A stretch of 64,000 bases of DNA. Source: Cupriavidus necator (GTDB lineage: Bacteria; Pseudomonadota; Gammaproteobacteria; Burkholderiales; Burkholderiaceae). This document shows positions 62,320-64,000 of this stretch, piece by piece. The notes under the pieces were generated by a model. It did no database searches. It saw only the letters and a program-made list of their open reading frames with translations, and was not told the DNA's origin. Location: assembly GCF_013141915.1 (NCBI RefSeq), contig NZ_SROX01000001.1, forward strand, positions 310,001-374,000. Reading direction: 5' to 3'. Each line of letters starts with the position of its first letter. Position 1 is the stretch's first letter. A program made the position numbers and the translations under genes.

Positions 62320-63624
62320 TCATGCGGGTGCAGGCTCCGTCCGCTCGGCCGTACGGGGCCGGCTGACCATGAGCGCCATCAGCGCCGCCACCAGGCACGC
62401 TGCCCCTGCCGCGTAGAGGGCCGGCGTATAGGTCAGCAGCAGCGTGCGGCTCAGCCCCGCGCCGAACGCTGCCACGGCGGCGCCGATCTGGTGCGCCGCG
62501 AAGATCCAGCCGAACACCATCGGCGCACGCTCGCGCCCGAAAGCGGTGGCCGCCAGCTTGACGGTGGGCGGCACCGTGGCGATCCAGTCGAGGCCGTAGA
62601 ACATCGCAAAGATCGACAGCCCGTACAGCGTGAAGGTGGAATGCGGCAGCCAGAACAGCGACAGGCCGCGCAGGGCGTAGTACCAGAACAGCAGCTTGCG
62701 GCTGTCGTAGCGGTCGGACAGCCAGCCCGACAAGATGGTGCCGACAAAGTCGAATGCGCCCATCATTGCCAGCGCCGAGGCGGCGGGCACCGGGCCCATG
62801 CCGAAGTCGCCACACAGTGCGATGAAGTGGGTCTGGATCAGGCCATTGGTGCTCAGGCCACAGATGAAGAAGGTGCCCGCCAGCACCCAGAAGGTTTGGG
62901 TACGCGCGGCCTCACGCAGCACGCGGAAAGGTCCGCTCAGCGTGAATGGCGTGGCCGGCGGTGCGGCGAGCGGCGTGGCCGGATGGGACGGCACTTCGCC
63001 GAACGCGGCCAGGCCGACATCGGCGGGACGGTTGCGCATCAGCCCGAACACCAGCAGAGCCAATGCCGCACAGGCCGCCAGCACCGGCAGCACGGCCACG
63101 CGCCAGCCCATATGCTCGATCAGCCAGGCGGCCACCGGCAGGAACGCCAGCTGCCCGGTGGCGGCGCTGGCCGTCAGGATGCCGATCACCAGGCCGCGCC
63201 GCGCGCTGAACCAGCGGTTGGCCACTACGGCCGCCAGCACCAGCGCGGTCAGCCCGGAGCCGACGCCCAGCATCAGGCCCCACGCCACAAACAGCTGCCA
63301 CAGCTCGGTCGACACGGTGGCCAGCGCCATGCCCCCGGCAATCAGCGCCAGCGCGACGCAGACCACGTTGCGCACGCCGAAGCGATCCATCAGCAGCGCC
63401 GAGAACGGCGCCATCAGCCCGAACAGCGCGAAGCGGAACGCCAGGATCGACGAGATCTGGTCGGTGTTCCAGCCCATCTCCCTGGTCAGCGGCTTCAGGA
63501 AGGCACCGGGCAGGCCCAGTGCGGCCGAGGTGGTCAGCATCACCAGGAAGGTGAGGGCGGCGATCAGCCACGCGTAGTGGATGCCGCGCCGGTCGAGCCG
63601 GCGGGAAAGGGCTTGCGCGAACAT
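62320..63624 (-). CDS. Major facilitator superfamily transporter
   Basis: A 434-residue transporter with twelve hydrophobic segments and a central cytoplasmic loop (about 195-225). The MFS motif A is visible as LLMDRFGVRNVVCV after helix 2 and again as GWLSDRYDSRKLLF in the second half. The start MFAQALSRRLDRRGIHYAWL is family-like (oxalate/formate and monocarboxylate-type MFS). The substrate is unknown. It is divergent from nothing close; a partial TetR gene lies 108 bp upstream on the same strand. Confidence 0.9.
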   Translation of the reverse strand: MFAQALSRRLDRRGIHYAWLIAALTFLVMLTTSAALGLPGAFLKPLTREMGWNTDQISSILAFRFALFGLMAPFSALLMDRFGVRNVVCVALALIAGGMALATVSTELWQLFVAWGLMLGVGSGLTALVLAAVVANRWFSARRGLVIGILTASAATGQLAFLPVAAWLIEHMGWRVAVLPVLAACAALALLVFGLMRNRPADVGLAAFGEVPSHPATPLAAPPATPFTLSGPFRVLREAARTQTFWVLAGTFFICGLSTNGLIQTHFIALCGDFGMGPVPAASALAMMGAFDFVGTILSGWLSDRYDSRKLLFWYYALRGLSLFWLPHSTFTLYGLSIFAMFYGLDWIATVPPTVKLAATAFGRERAPMVFGWIFAAHQIGAAVAAFGAGLSRTLLLTYTPALYAAGAACLVAALMALMVSRPRTAERTEPAPA

Positions 63625-63732
63625 GGGGCTCTCGTGATCCGGATTTTAGGGTGGGATGGAACAGGGCAAAGGAAGGGCATTCCCGCTGCGCATGGCGGCG
63701 GGGTGTGGTCTTGTTTCGGGAAAAGCTTTGAA

Positions 63733-64000
63733 CTATCCGCTGCTGCCGAGCAGGCGGGCCCGCACCGCGTGCAGCATCTCGTCGGAAAGCGGGTTGCCTT
63801 CCGTGGCGCGCGCCAGCGTGACCGCACCGACCAGCAGGGCCATGCGCACCAGCGCTTCGTCGTGGCGTTGCTGCGGATCGTCTGACGCCACGGTCTGCGC
63901 CATGTCGTCGACCATGGTCCGCAGCCCCTCCGCATAGGCCTGGCGCACGGGCTTGCCGGCGGGCTCGCGCGCGACATCGACGGCAAGCGCGGCGGCCGCG
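63733..64000 (-). CDS. TetR-family regulator, C-terminal part, cut by the window edge
   Basis: The frame is open from position 64000 to a stop at 63733 and encodes about 88 residues of a helical ligand domain (AEGLRTMVDDMAQTVASDDP; DEALVRMALLVGAVTLARAT). The LSDEMLHAVRARLLG ending is typical of TetR proteins, but the HTH is outside the window, so the assignment is by the C-terminal pattern only. It may control the downstream MFS gene. Confidence 0.65.
   Translation of the reverse strand, partial: AAAALAVDVAREPAGKPVRQAYAEGLRTMVDDMAQTVASDDPQQRHDEALVRMALLVGAVTLARATEGNPLSDEMLHAVRARLLGSSG

Overview
This is a GC-rich chromosomal window from a beta-proteobacterium, most likely Cupriavidus or a close relative in the Burkholderiaceae. 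That assignment is inferred from gene content: an orphan Bug-type solute-binding protein, a BpeEF-OprC/CeoAB-OpcM type efflux operon with its LysR regulator and LlpE-like protein, a BvgA-like response regulator, and many LysR/TetR/AraC regulators. I see no rRNA, tRNA, insertion sequence, prophage or CRISPR array. Almost all DNA is coding, and the gaps hold promoters, operators and a few REP-like hairpins.

Layout. 1-3.5 kb: an arsenic operon on the minus strand (arsR-arsI-arsC-arsC-acr3-arsH, the last cut by the window edge), driven from a promoter buried in a perfect palindrome. 3.8-5.3 kb: a universal stress protein plus zinc alcohol dehydrogenase, with an FNR/Anr-type box upstream. 5.5-7.5 kb: two VOC proteins, a degenerate isochorismatase-like protein and a small AraC regulator. 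7.7-10 kb: a TonB receptor with a Fur-like box. 10-16 kb: a three-subunit molybdenum hydroxylase with MipA/OmpV and Bug proteins downstream. 16.2-20.9 kb: aromatic amino-acid use (aminotransferase, permease, HPPD, divergent Lrp). 20.9-24.7 kb: a BvgAS-like phosphorelay in which the Hpt module is a separate gene. 24.9-28 kb: membrane protein, TetR, patatin, YceH.

28.2-37.5 kb is redox and DNA-repair rich: a cyclic-nucleotide-domain/thioredoxin-reductase fusion that lacks the CxxC, a 2OG-Fe(II) oxygenase-ada operon in which Ada has lost its N-terminal zinc site, a DUF1348 gene, an M20 dipeptidase, a peroxiredoxin-glutaredoxin hybrid with a dihydrolipoamide-dehydrogenase-like flavoprotein, and a TetR regulator whose probable operator recurs in front of the DUF1348 gene 5 kb away. 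37.7-48.7 kb: a second TonB receptor whose leader can form two mutually exclusive helices, one covering the start codon; then SRAP, acyl-CoA synthetase, BON protein, GlxA-type regulator, carboxypeptidase, a small unknown protein behind a strong hairpin, a ClsC-like phospholipase D lipoprotein and SodC. 48.8-57.7 kb: LysR, LlpE-like and RND efflux operon with REP elements between adaptor and pump genes. 57.8-64 kb: SRPBCC, PEBP-like, DUF2127, secreted nuclease, monooxygenase-like, PssA, MFS and a truncated TetR.

The strongest leads for new biology are the alternative-helix leader of the second TonB receptor gene, the split BvgAS-type phosphorelay with paired promoter motifs, the cNMP-TrxR fusion, and the two-site TetR regulon. 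All are sequence inferences that need folding or comparative data.
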